Assembly (NCBI GenBank): GCA_903930035.1
Contig: CAIYXG010000293.1
Coordinates: 1-7,790, forward strand
DNA length: 7,790 nt
From: an uncultured Actinomycetes bacterium
GTDB taxonomy: Bacteria > Actinomycetota > Acidimicrobiia > Acidimicrobiales > Microtrichaceae
Direction: 5' to 3'
The notes under the pieces were generated by a model. The model ran no database searches and was not told the DNA's origin. It saw only the letters and a list, made by a program, of their open reading frames with translations. A program made the translations under genes and the position numbers. Below are positions 1 to 6,327 of this stretch, one piece after another (position 1 is the stretch's first letter; every line of letters begins with the position of its first letter).

Positions 1-726
1 CACGACGACGTGATGGACGACGCCACCACCCGGCGCACCGTCGAGAGCGTCAATGCCCGATGGGGCAACCTCAAGGCCATCCTCGCCGGCGACTTCCTGC
101 TGGCCCGGGCCTCGGAGCTGGCCGCCGGGCTCGGCGTCGAGGTGGCCGGGCTGCTGGCCGCCACGATCGGCCGGCTGTGCGAGGGCCAGCTGCTCGAGCT
201 CCAGCACGCGTTCGACGTGGACCGCACGGAGGACGTGTACCTGCGCTCGATCGGCGGCAAGACCGCCTCGCTGCTCGGCTCGGCCTGCCGGATCGGCGGC
301 ATCGTGGCGGACCTGCCCCGGGAGCACACCGAGGCGCTCACCACGTTCGGCTGGTCCTACGGCATGGCCTTCCAGGTGGTCGACGACGTGCTCGACATCG
401 TGGCCACGACCGACCAGCTCGGGAAGCCCGCCGGCCACGACCTGGAGGAGGGCGTCTACACCCTCCCGGTGATCCGGACCCTCGCCGGACCCCGCGGCGC
501 CGAGCTCCGTCCCATGCTGACCCGCGACATCGACCCCACCACCCGTGACAAGGCGATCGAGATCGTGCGCGAGGACGGCGGCATCGAGAACGCCATCGCC
601 GCCGCCCGGGCCTTCGCCGAGGAGGGCCGTGCGGCGCTGTCGACGCTGCCGGACAGCCCGGGGGTGACGGGCCTCACCGCCGCCGCCGAGTACCTGCTCG
701 ACAGCGTCGAGGCGGCGGCGTCCTAG
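1..726 (+). CDS. Polyprenyl (trans-isoprenyl) diphosphate synthase, 5'-truncated by window edge
   Basis: This enzyme lengthens an allylic prenyl diphosphate by successive head-to-tail addition of isopentenyl diphosphate. In actinobacteria such proteins commonly make the menaquinone side chain or a precursor of other long isoprenoids. The visible 241 residues start inside the first Asp-rich motif (HDDVMDD, with D2, D3 and D6) followed by the conserved Arg pair (R11, R12). Then come GDFLLARA (30-37), the GGKTASL segment (85-91), the second Asp-rich motif DDVLD (128-132) preceded by GMAFQ, and GKPAGHDLEEG (141-151). The two Asp motifs bind the Mg2+-diphosphates. The frame is open to base 1, so the ATG at 10 is internal, and roughly 80-90 N-terminal residues are missing. 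The TAG stop is at 724-726. Chain length cannot be told, because the residues before the first Asp motif that set product length are outside the window. The family call is very secure; the exact product is not. Confidence 0.95.
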   Translation, partial: HDDVMDDATTRRTVESVNARWGNLKAILAGDFLLARASELAAGLGVEVAGLLAATIGRLCEGQLLELQHAFDVDRTEDVYLRSIGGKTASLLGSACRIGGIVADLPREHTEALTTFGWSYGMAFQVVDDVLDIVATTDQLGKPAGHDLEEGVYTLPVIRTLAGPRGAELRPMLTRDIDPTTRDKAIEIVREDGGIENAIAAARAFAEEGRAALSTLPDSPGVTGLTAAAEYLLDSVEAAAS

Positions 727-735
727 TTCGTCCGT

Positions 736-755
736 CCGTCCGCCGAGGCGGACGG
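736..755. terminator. Perfect inverted repeat between convergent genes, possible bidirectional terminator
   Basis: The arms at 736-744 and 747-755 are exact reverse complements (CCGTCCGCC / GGCGGACGG). They would fold as an 8-bp, nearly all-G/C stem closed by a four-base loop. The repeat sits in the 36-bp gap between the stop of the polyprenyl synthase gene (724-726) and the stop of the convergent ABM gene (763-765), where a shared terminator is expected. There is no T-run on either side, so it is not a textbook intrinsic terminator. In high-GC actinobacteria, hairpins without U-tracts are often proposed to end transcription. It could equally be chance in very GC-rich sequence. Confidence 0.45.
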
Positions 756-762
756 CGGGCCG

Positions 763-1065
763 CTACATCAGGCGGGTCGACTCCGACACCGTGTGCTGGT
801 GGATCTCCGTGCCGGTGACGCCCAGGCCGCCCATGCCGACGAGGAAGGTCGCCATGTGGTCCGAGGCCATGTGGAGCCCCATGGCGTCGGTGGACTCCCA
901 CTCCTCGTAGACCCGGAACACACCCGGCTCCGTGAGCGAGGACCAGAAGCCGTAGGTGATGTTGCCGTCCTCGGCGAGGGTCGCCTCGACGAGGGGGCCG
1001 AAGAGCGCCACCGCGGCGTCGTGGTTGGCAGGGTCGATCGAGATGGTTCCAGCGACAATGAGCAT
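763..1065 (-). CDS. ABM-family small protein (putative quinol monooxygenase, YgiN-like)
   Basis: This is a 100-residue protein of the antibiotic biosynthesis monooxygenase (ABM) fold, a dimeric ferredoxin-like barrel. Relatives include YgiN-type quinol monooxygenases and cofactor-free oxygenases. The pattern fits along its length: an N-terminal strand (MLIVAGTISIDP), a helix that usually starts with Asp/Ala residues (15-31), the signature EPGVFRVYEEWES (46-58), then the helix LHMASDHMATF (64-74) with H65 and H70. The protein ends 26 residues after F74. Length matches the family. The ATG at 1063-1065 is chosen because the ABM domain begins at residue 1. Upstream there is no good Shine-Dalgarno sequence, but a TAGGGT hexamer lies six bases before the ATG, which would suit leaderless expression. 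It is 47 bp downstream of the kinase stop. The substrate is unknown, and many family members have no proven activity. Confidence 0.85.
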   Translation of the reverse strand: MLIVAGTISIDPANHDAAVALFGPLVEATLAEDGNITYGFWSSLTEPGVFRVYEEWESTDAMGLHMASDHMATFLVGMGGLGVTGTEIHQHTVSESTRLM

Positions 1066-1071
1066 GCGCCG

Positions 1072-1077
1072 ACCCTA
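1072..1077 (-). promoter_or_regulatory. Possible -10 element for leaderless ABM-gene transcript
   Basis: On the minus strand the hexamer TAGGGT (1077 down to 1072) matches the actinobacterial -10 pattern TAnnnT. It is separated by six bases from the ATG of the ABM gene. That spacing would put the transcription start at or next to the start codon, as in leaderless mRNAs. No convincing -35 is seen 16-18 bases further upstream. The same hexamer recurs before the FHA gene (3729-3734). This is a pattern match only. Confidence 0.35.
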
Positions 1078-1112
1078 ACGGGCGGCCGGGCGTGTGCGCA
1101 CCAGCCGGGTCG

Positions 1113-2882
1113 CTACCTGCCGGCGGGCGGGAGGGCGTCGACCACCGAGTTGAGCAGGGTCGCCACCGTGGCCGGCGACACCTGGCCGGTGGCCGACGAG
1201 GTGTTCGTGGCGATGCCCACGACGTAGGGGCCCGAGTGGGCGACGGCCTTGGCGCCGTAGATCCAGCGGGGGTCCTGGTTGGCCCCGGCCGCCGACGTGT
1301 AGTCCTGGACCTTCTCCGTGACGTCGGGGAGCGGCGGCATCTGCAGGTCCACCCGGAAGCTCCGGCCGACGTCGGAGGCCACGACCTCGGTCTGGGAGTC
1401 GGACGGCAGGGCGGCGCACGCCTCGCCGGTCGGGCCGAGCGACATCGACAGCCCGGCGACGGCAGTACGGGCCGAGGCGGTGTCGTCGAACTGCTGGACG
1501 ATCACGATGCCCAGGTTCTCCTGCGCCGGTCCCCACTTGATGCCCTTGATGAGGCCGCCGCGCAGCACCGCGCCCGACGCGTAGAAGCCGGGGCAGGAGG
1601 CGGCGGTGTCGGCGTTGTAGAACTGGTAGTTGACCCGGGCCGGGTACTTCTGGACGTCCTGGGGGTAGTCGAAGACGAGCCCGCCGGGGATCGCGGTCGT
1701 GAAGATGGCGGGGTCGGCCAGCACCGACGCGATCACCCGGTCGGTCGGCGCGACCCCGGGCACCTCGTAGTCCACGTCGGGCTGGAGTCCGGCGACCCGG
1801 TCACCGGCCACCGGCTTGCCCGGGGCCGACGGTCCGGTGGTCTGGACCTTCACGGTGGTCGAGGTGGTCCCAGCGGCCCGGTCCTGGTCCTGTCCACGGT
1901 TGGCGGCCCACGCGATGCCGACCACGAGCGCCACGGCGACGAGCCCGACGAGGGCCAGTGCCCTGCCGCGTCCCCCGCCCGCGGACGGGGCGGGCGGCGG
2001 GGGCACGGTCAGCGCACTGCCGGCGTCCACGTCCGGCATCGGCGTCGCCTCGTCGGCGGGGTCGATGACCACCATCTGGGTGGGCGCGGCACCCGACGCC
2101 TGCTGCGCCGAGCGCAGCAGCTCGCCGAAGGCCGCGGCGGAGGCCGGCCGGTCGGCCGCCCGGAACGACAGGCCCGCCCGGATCGCGTCGGCGCACGGCC
2201 CGCCGAGGGCCTCGAGCGGCGTCGTGTCCACCGACCCGCTGGCCTCGTCGAGCTCGGGCGGCACGCCGGTCGCCAGCTCGTGCAGGGTCGAGGCCAGGCC
2301 GTAGACGTCGCTCGCCGGGGTCGGCCCCTCGCCGTGGCGCAGCTCGGGCGCGGCGTGGGCGGGGGTCAGCGAGGCGGGCCCGCCCCCGGCGTCGGAGATG
2401 AACTGCGCCACGCCGAAGTCCACGAGCGCAGGGTCGCCGACCCGCGACCACAGGACGTTCTGCGGCTTGACGTCGCCGTGGACCACGTCGGCCCGGTGCG
2501 CCGACTCGAGGGCGCCGGCCAGGCGGACGCCGATCTGGCAGACCTCGTCGACGGGAAAGGCGCCGTCGCGGGCGAGCCGGTCCGACACGGGGCCGCCGGC
2601 CAGGTAGTCCAGGACCAGGTAGGCGCCGCCGTCGGGGAGCACGTCGGCGTCGAACACCGTCACGATGTCGGGGTGCGGCGCGAGCCGGCCGAGCGTCTGG
2701 CACTCCGTCTGGAACGCCTGCCGCTGGTCGACGCCGTCGACCGTCCGGTCGAGCACCTTCACGGCCACCTTGCGGCCGAACCGCACCTGGGTCCCCAAGT
2801 ACACGGTGCTCGAGGCCCCGCGGCCGATGATGCGCTCGAGGCGGACCCCGGGGATCTCGACGTCGAAGGTGGAGTCGGTCAT
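1113..2882 (-). CDS. Transmembrane Ser/Thr protein kinase with extracellular sensor-like domain
   Basis: This 589-residue Hanks-type (PknB-like) kinase has one membrane span. The kinase domain (about 11-258) shows the Gly-loop GRGASSTVYLG (20-30), ATP-anchoring K42 in VAVK, a candidate helix-C Glu E60, catalytic loop HGDVKPQN (135-142), metal-binding DFG (155-157), APE (178-180) and SDVYG (191-195). The catalytic loop has Gly where RD kinases have Arg, so activation-loop phosphorylation may matter less. A Pro/Gly linker (about 262-306) leads to a hydrophobic span (about 307-327), then a Thr-rich stalk and an extracellular domain (about 370-589). That domain holds exactly two Cys (430 and 489), which could form a disulfide. 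It shares a general style with PknH-type sensor domains, but I cannot confirm homology. The ATG at 2880-2882 is preferred because an in-frame TGA lies 27 nt upstream and no other ATG or GTG intervenes. No clear Shine-Dalgarno sequence precedes it. It lies 59 bp after the FHA gene, suggesting co-transcription. Confidence 0.95.
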   Translation of the reverse strand: MTDSTFDVEIPGVRLERIIGRGASSTVYLGTQVRFGRKVAVKVLDRTVDGVDQRQAFQTECQTLGRLAPHPDIVTVFDADVLPDGGAYLVLDYLAGGPVSDRLARDGAFPVDEVCQIGVRLAGALESAHRADVVHGDVKPQNVLWSRVGDPALVDFGVAQFISDAGGGPASLTPAHAAPELRHGEGPTPASDVYGLASTLHELATGVPPELDEASGSVDTTPLEALGGPCADAIRAGLSFRAADRPASAAAFGELLRSAQQASGAAPTQMVVIDPADEATPMPDVDAGSALTVPPPPAPSAGGGRGRALALVGLVAVALVVGIAWAANRGQDQDRAAGTTSTTVKVQTTGPSAPGKPVAGDRVAGLQPDVDYEVPGVAPTDRVIASVLADPAIFTTAIPGGLVFDYPQDVQKYPARVNYQFYNADTAASCPGFYASGAVLRGGLIKGIKWGPAQENLGIVIVQQFDDTASARTAVAGLSMSLGPTGEACAALPSDSQTEVVASDVGRSFRVDLQMPPLPDVTEKVQDYTSAAGANQDPRWIYGAKAVAHSGPYVVGIATNTSSATGQVSPATVATLLNSVVDALPPAGR

Positions 2883-2941
2883 GGCAGCGCGCAGGAAGTG
2901 GTCGGTCGGTCAGGGGGTGCGGCCACGAGTCTGGCAGCAGG

Positions 2942-3706
2942 TCAGCGCCCGGCGGCGGCAGGGCGGGCCGGCGGGAGCAGCGACAGGTCGTCGGGGGTCA
3001 CGGCCCCCGTCTCCACGAGCACCTCGACGAGCCGCTGGCGGCGGACCGTGGCCAGGCGGTCGGCCGTCCCCTGCATGCCGGCGACGCCCTGCTCGGCGAG
3101 CCGCTTGCACAGGTAGTCGAGCTTCCGGTTGAACTTGGTCGTGGTCCAGCCCAGACGCTCGGCCACCTCGCGGTTGGAGGCCAGGCGTGCGGTCCAGTCG
3201 GGGTCGCCACGGAGGAGCGGCTCGGCCAGGCAGACCACGAGCAGCCGCTGCTCGTCGTTGAGGGGGACCCTGGCGAACTCGACGGTGTCGGAGGGGTCGG
3301 CCAGGCCGAGCTCCATGCGGGTGAGCTCCGAGAGCGCGCCCAGGATCTCGTAGCGGGCGGTCCCGGCGGTGAACTGGACGGCGAACTCCGGGAAGCTGAT
3401 CGGCACCTGGTCGCCCGGCCCGAGCTCGATCCGGGTCGTGCCCACCAGGTCGACGATGCGGAGGGGGATGAACCGGCCCAGGTTGTGGAGGGACCACACG
3501 CGGCCGTCGCTGGCGAAGCAGCCGAGCGTGCGGTGGAGGTGCACGTTGTCGGGGTCGACCACCAGGTCGGCGGACCGTCCGAAGCTGAGGGTCTGGCCCT
3601 CGGTCACGACGAGCTCGTCGCCGCAGAACTCCAGGAAGAGGTCCGAGACCGGGCGCGGCCCGGACGGCCGGACGTCCTGCGGTGCTGGTCGGTCGCGCGG
3701 TTCCAC
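2942..3706 (-). CDS. Divergent FHA-domain protein with C-terminal helix-turn-helix, putative regulator
   Basis: This 254-residue cytoplasmic protein has two recognisable parts. Residues about 22-121 form an FHA-like beta sandwich: LSFGRSADLVVDPDN (40-54) with the conserved Gly-Arg at 43-44, H58-R59 in the following loop, NLG (75-77), and a closing strand QFTAGTARYEI (111-121). The canonical Ser of the SxxH loop and the Asn-Gly pair of the second phosphothreonine loop are not seen. Residues about 149-212 look like a winged or simple helix-turn-helix: NDEQRLLVVCLAEPLL, then NREVAERLGWTTTKFNRKLDYLC (178-200). From memory, similar FHA/HTH proteins occur widely in actinobacteria. The start is GTG at 3704-3706, supported by a perfect AGGAGG eight bases upstream. 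The gene precedes the Ser/Thr kinase by 59 bp in the same direction, so the protein may be its substrate or read its phosphorylation. DNA binding and kinase partnership are inference. Confidence 0.85.
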   Translation of the reverse strand: MEPRDRPAPQDVRPSGPRPVSDLFLEFCGDELVVTEGQTLSFGRSADLVVDPDNVHLHRTLGCFASDGRVWSLHNLGRFIPLRIVDLVGTTRIELGPGDQVPISFPEFAVQFTAGTARYEILGALSELTRMELGLADPSDTVEFARVPLNDEQRLLVVCLAEPLLRGDPDWTARLASNREVAERLGWTTTKFNRKLDYLCKRLAEQGVAGMQGTADRLATVRRQRLVEVLVETGAVTPDDLSLLPPARPAAAGR

Positions 3707-3714
3707 GTTCCGTT

Positions 3715-3720
3715 CCTCCT
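3715..3720 (-). promoter_or_regulatory. Strong ribosome binding site of the FHA/HTH gene
   Basis: On the minus strand AGGAGG (3720 to 3715) is a full Shine-Dalgarno match, with an eight-base spacer to the GTG at 3706. It fixes the GTG as the start and shows that the FHA gene is translated independently of the ABC gene 75 bp upstream. Confidence 0.8.
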
Positions 3721-3728
3721 CTGCCCTG

Positions 3729-3734
3729 ACCCTA
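3729..3734 (-). promoter_or_regulatory. Possible -10 element upstream of the FHA/HTH gene
   Basis: The minus-strand hexamer TAGGGT fits TAnnnT and lies eight bases before the AGGAGG, so transcription starting about seven bases downstream would give a short leader carrying the ribosome binding site. A TTGACG is present at 3742-3747, but only seven bases separate it from the hexamer, so it is not a normal -35 partner. If real, the signalling pair could be transcribed separately from the nadC-coaX-lysS-ABC run. Weak evidence. Confidence 0.3.
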
Positions 3735-3781
3735 GAGCGTTCGTCAACGCCGTGCAGGCGGACGGGGGGATGTCTGCCCAG

Positions 3782-4831
3782 TCAGACGGGGAAGGCCACC
3801 GTCGCCACCGGCGCGAGCGAGACCTCGACCTGGTCGCCGCGGGCGAACCGGGGCAGCGCCGCGTCGCGCACCCGGACCGGGCCCTGGGCGAGCTGCACGA
3901 CGTAGGACGTGGAGTGGCCGGCAAACTCCACGAGCTCGACGGCGCCGGCCGCCGACGGGCCGCCCGGCGACAGGAGCAGGTGCTCGGGCCGGACCAGGAC
4001 CTCGACCGGCCCCTCGAGGGCACCCGGGTCGACCTCGAGCAGGTCGACGGTGCCGAGGCCCGTCGTGGCGCGACCCCGCTCGGCCGTGCCCGGCACGAAG
4101 TTGGCGCGGCCCACGAACTCGGCGACCCAGCGGTCGGCCGGCCGTCGGTAGACGGCGTCCGGCGAGCCGGCCTGGGCCACGCGGCCGTCGTGGAGGACCA
4201 CGACCTGGTCGCCCAGGACGAACGCCTCCTCCTGGTCGTGGGTGACGAAGACGGTGGTCACCCCGAGCGAGACCAGGAGCCGGTGGACGTCGGTCCGGAC
4301 CTGCTGGCGCAGCGACGCGTCCAGGTTGGAGAACGGCTCGTCGAGCAGCAGCACCGACGGCTCCGGGGCGAGCGCACGGGCGAGCGCCACCCGCTGCTGC
4401 TGGCCGCCGGAGAGGGTGTCGGGCATGCGGTGGCCCAGCCCCTCCAGCCCGACCATCTCCAGTGCGGCGTCGATCCTGGGGGACTCCCGGCGCTCGGCCC
4501 GGGGCAGCCCGAACCCCACGTTGCGGGCCACGTCCAGGTGCGGGAACAGCGCCCAGTCCTGGAAGACCATGCCGATCCGGCGCTCCTCGGGCGGCACGAA
4601 GACCGACGGGGAGCTCAGGACCCGGCCGCCGACCTCGACCGTGCCCGACTCGGGGCGGTCCAGCCCCGAGAGGAGCCGGAGGAGGGTCGTCTTGCCGCAG
4701 CCGCTGGGGCCCAGCAGCGCCGTGGTCGACCCGGACGCCACGGTGAGGCTGACGCCGTCGAGCACGGGCGCGCCGGCGTCGAACGACTTGGTGACCGCGT
4801 CGACCGCCAGCCCGGCCGACGACGGGGTCAT
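3782..4831 (-). CDS. ABC transporter ATP-binding protein, FbpC/PotA/CysA-type importer ATPase with TOBE domain
   Basis: This 349-residue ATPase would power a solute importer at the inner face of the membrane. The nucleotide-binding domain (about 8-240) has Walker A GPSGCGKT (41-48), Q-loop Q91 in VFQDWALFPHL, signature LSGGQQQR (140-147), Walker B LLLDEP (161-166) with catalytic E165, D-loop NLD (169-171) and H-loop H198. A C-terminal TOBE-like regulatory domain (about 276-349) carries RPEHLLLSP. The IGMVFQD-ALFPHL-VA-NV-FGL stretch is most like iron(III)/FbpC-type or polyamine/sulfate importer ATPases, but substrate cannot be assigned from the ATPase alone. Its ATG overlaps the lysS stop as ATGA, with AGGAG five bases before the start, so it should be translationally coupled to lysS. 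No permease or solute-binding protein gene adjoins it on either side, so the partners must lie elsewhere or the ATPase is shared. The stop codon is TGA at 3782-3784. Confidence 0.93.
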   Translation of the reverse strand: MTPSSAGLAVDAVTKSFDAGAPVLDGVSLTVASGSTTALLGPSGCGKTTLLRLLSGLDRPESGTVEVGGRVLSSPSVFVPPEERRIGMVFQDWALFPHLDVARNVGFGLPRAERRESPRIDAALEMVGLEGLGHRMPDTLSGGQQQRVALARALAPEPSVLLLDEPFSNLDASLRQQVRTDVHRLLVSLGVTTVFVTHDQEEAFVLGDQVVVLHDGRVAQAGSPDAVYRRPADRWVAEFVGRANFVPGTAERGRATTGLGTVDLLEVDPGALEGPVEVLVRPEHLLLSPGGPSAAGAVELVEFAGHSTSYVVQLAQGPVRVRDAALPRFARGDQVEVSLAPVATVAFPV

Positions 4832-6327
4832 CCAGGCTCCTGCTCGGGACGGAGGGTGGGGAACAGCACCACGTCGCGAATCGTGCCGACGTCGCAGAGC
4901 AGCATCACGAGCCGGTCGATGCCGATGCCCAGGCCCACGGTCGGCGGGAGGCCGTAGTCCAGCGAGCGCAGGTAGTCGGCGTCGACGACCATGGCCTCGT
5001 CGTCACCCTCGGACTTCTGGTCGGCCTGGTGCTCGAACCGCTCGCGCTGGACGGTGGGGTCGGTCAGCTCGGAGAAGCCGTTGCACAGCTCGCGGCCGAC
5101 GACGATGCCCTCGAAGCGCTCGGTCAGGAGCGGGTCGTCGCGGTGGGTCCGCGACAGTGGCGAGACCTCGGCCGGGTAGTCGGTGACGAACGTGGGGTGC
5201 CAGAGGGTGTGCTCGGCAGTCTTCTCGTACAGCTCGAGCAGCAGCTTGCCGGCGCCGTAGGAGTCCTTCCACGGGACCTCGAACTGGTCGCACAGGGCGC
5301 GCAGCTCGGCCACCGGCGTGTGGACGGAGACCTCCGTGCCCACCGTCTCGGAGGTGAGGTCGGCCAGGGAGACCCGTCGCCACGGGGCGGAGAGGTCGAC
5401 CTCCTGGCCCTCGTAGGTGACGGTCGTGGTGCCGTGCAGCGTCATGGCCAGGTGGGCCACGAGCTCCTCGGTGAGCGCCATGTGCGTCTGGTAGTCGCCG
5501 TAGGCCTCGTAGCACTCGAGCATCGTGAACTCGGGGTTGTGCCGGGTGGAGATGCCCTCGTTGCGGAACACGCGGGCGATCTCGTAGACGCGCTCGAAGC
5601 CGCCCACCACCAGCCGCTTCAGGTAGAGCTCCGGCGCGATCCGCAGGAACAGCTCCATGTCGAGCGCGTTGTGGTGCGTCACGAACGGCCGGGCGAGCGC
5701 GCCGCCGGGGATCGGGTGGAACACCGGGGTCTCGACCTCCAGGTAGCCACGGTCCTCCATGAACTGGCGGGTCAGGGAGAGGATCCGGCTGCGGGACGTG
5801 AAGACTCGGCGCGACTCCTCGGTCACCCACAGGTCCAGGTAGCGCTGGCGGTAGCGCAGGTCCTGGTCGGAGATGCCGTGGAACTTGTCGGGGAACGGCC
5901 GGCGGGTCGGGGCCAGCAGGGTCCAGCCGTCCACCCGGACCGACAGCTCGCCGCGCCGGGTGGTCATGACCTCGCCCCGCACGCCGATCCAGTCCCCCAG
6001 GTTGAGCTCGCAGAAGTGCTCGAAGTCGGGGGTGGACTTCGACGGGGCGAACAGCTGGATGCGGCCGGTGGCGTCGGCCAGCGTCCCGAACGCGAGCTTG
6101 CCCTGCACCCGGCGCAGCATCAGGCGGCCGGCGACCGAGACGACGGTCCCCGTCTCCGTGCCCGGCTCCAGGCCGGCGAACTCCTCGGCGAGCGGCGCGG
6201 CCCGGTGCGTGACGTCGTAGGTGTAGGGCTGCTCGAACCCGCCGAACCGCACGTCGTCGGGGGACGGCGCCAGGTCGTCCTTGTCGGACGGGTCGGCCGG
6301 CGCCGGCGGGTCGGACGGGTCAGTCAT
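4828..6327 (-). CDS. lysS: Lysyl-tRNA synthetase, class II
   Basis: The enzyme charges tRNA-Lys with lysine using ATP, in the cytoplasm as a homodimer. The 499 residues match the usual bacterial length of about 500. After a short Asp/Pro-rich variable N-terminus (1-25) comes the anticodon-binding OB fold (about 58-141), then the class II catalytic core. Motif 1 is around ETPVFHPIPGGALARPF (199-215). Motif 2 is FRNEGISTRHNPEF (254-267) followed by TMLECYEAY. The LysRS hallmark GRELCNGFSELTDP spans 411-424, and motif 3 is GLGIGIDRLVMLL (465-477) with the conserved Arg at 472. All expected substrate-binding stretches are intact, so it should be functional. The ATG at 6325-6327 lies within the 3' end of coaX with an 8-bp overlap, and no strong Shine-Dalgarno sequence precedes it, so translation probably depends on ribosomes finishing coaX. 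The 3' end overlaps the ABC ATPase start by 4 bp. Confidence 0.98.
   Translation of the reverse strand: MTDPSDPPAPADPSDKDDLAPSPDDVRFGGFEQPYTYDVTHRAAPLAEEFAGLEPGTETGTVVSVAGRLMLRRVQGKLAFGTLADATGRIQLFAPSKSTPDFEHFCELNLGDWIGVRGEVMTTRRGELSVRVDGWTLLAPTRRPFPDKFHGISDQDLRYRQRYLDLWVTEESRRVFTSRSRILSLTRQFMEDRGYLEVETPVFHPIPGGALARPFVTHHNALDMELFLRIAPELYLKRLVVGGFERVYEIARVFRNEGISTRHNPEFTMLECYEAYGDYQTHMALTEELVAHLAMTLHGTTTVTYEGQEVDLSAPWRRVSLADLTSETVGTEVSVHTPVAELRALCDQFEVPWKDSYGAGKLLLELYEKTAEHTLWHPTFVTDYPAEVSPLSRTHRDDPLLTERFEGIVVGRELCNGFSELTDPTVQRERFEHQADQKSEGDDEAMVVDADYLRSLDYGLPPTVGLGIGIDRLVMLLCDVGTIRDVVLFPTLRPEQEPG
4837..4841 (-). promoter_or_regulatory. Ribosome binding site of the ABC ATPase gene, inside the lysS 3' end
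   Basis: The minus strand reads AGGAG (4841 to 4837), five bases before the ATG at 4831. It lies within the last codons of lysS, just ahead of the 4-bp ATGA stop/start overlap, which supports both the chosen start and translational coupling. Confidence 0.65.

Noticed and set aside
1070..1112. Inverted repeat CGACCC/GGGTCG around an 8-bp palindrome GTGCGCAC between kinase and ABM genes
   Set aside because: The six-base arms are 31 bases apart and the inner palindrome is short. This is not distinguishable from chance in GC-rich sequence.
1092..3116. Long plus-strand open frame (about 674 codons) opposite the kinase gene
   Set aside because: Its product is low-complexity, rich in Arg, Gly, Val and Asp, and has no domain. 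It is the mirror frame of a clear kinase in very GC-rich DNA, where stops are rare.
3742..3747. TTGACG as a -35 box for the FHA gene
   Set aside because: The nearest -10-like hexamer is only seven bases away, and the sequence 17 bases downstream is a poor -10.
3772..3787. Small inverted repeat GTCTG/CAGAC at the ABC gene stop as a terminator
   Set aside because: It has only five base pairs, overlaps the stop codon and has no T-run, so it is too weak to call.
3485..4957. Plus-strand open frame (490 codons) opposite the ABC ATPase and FHA genes
   Set aside because: It runs across two clear minus-strand genes and a gap, with an Arg/Gly/Glu-rich composition typical of shadow frames and no recognisable motif.
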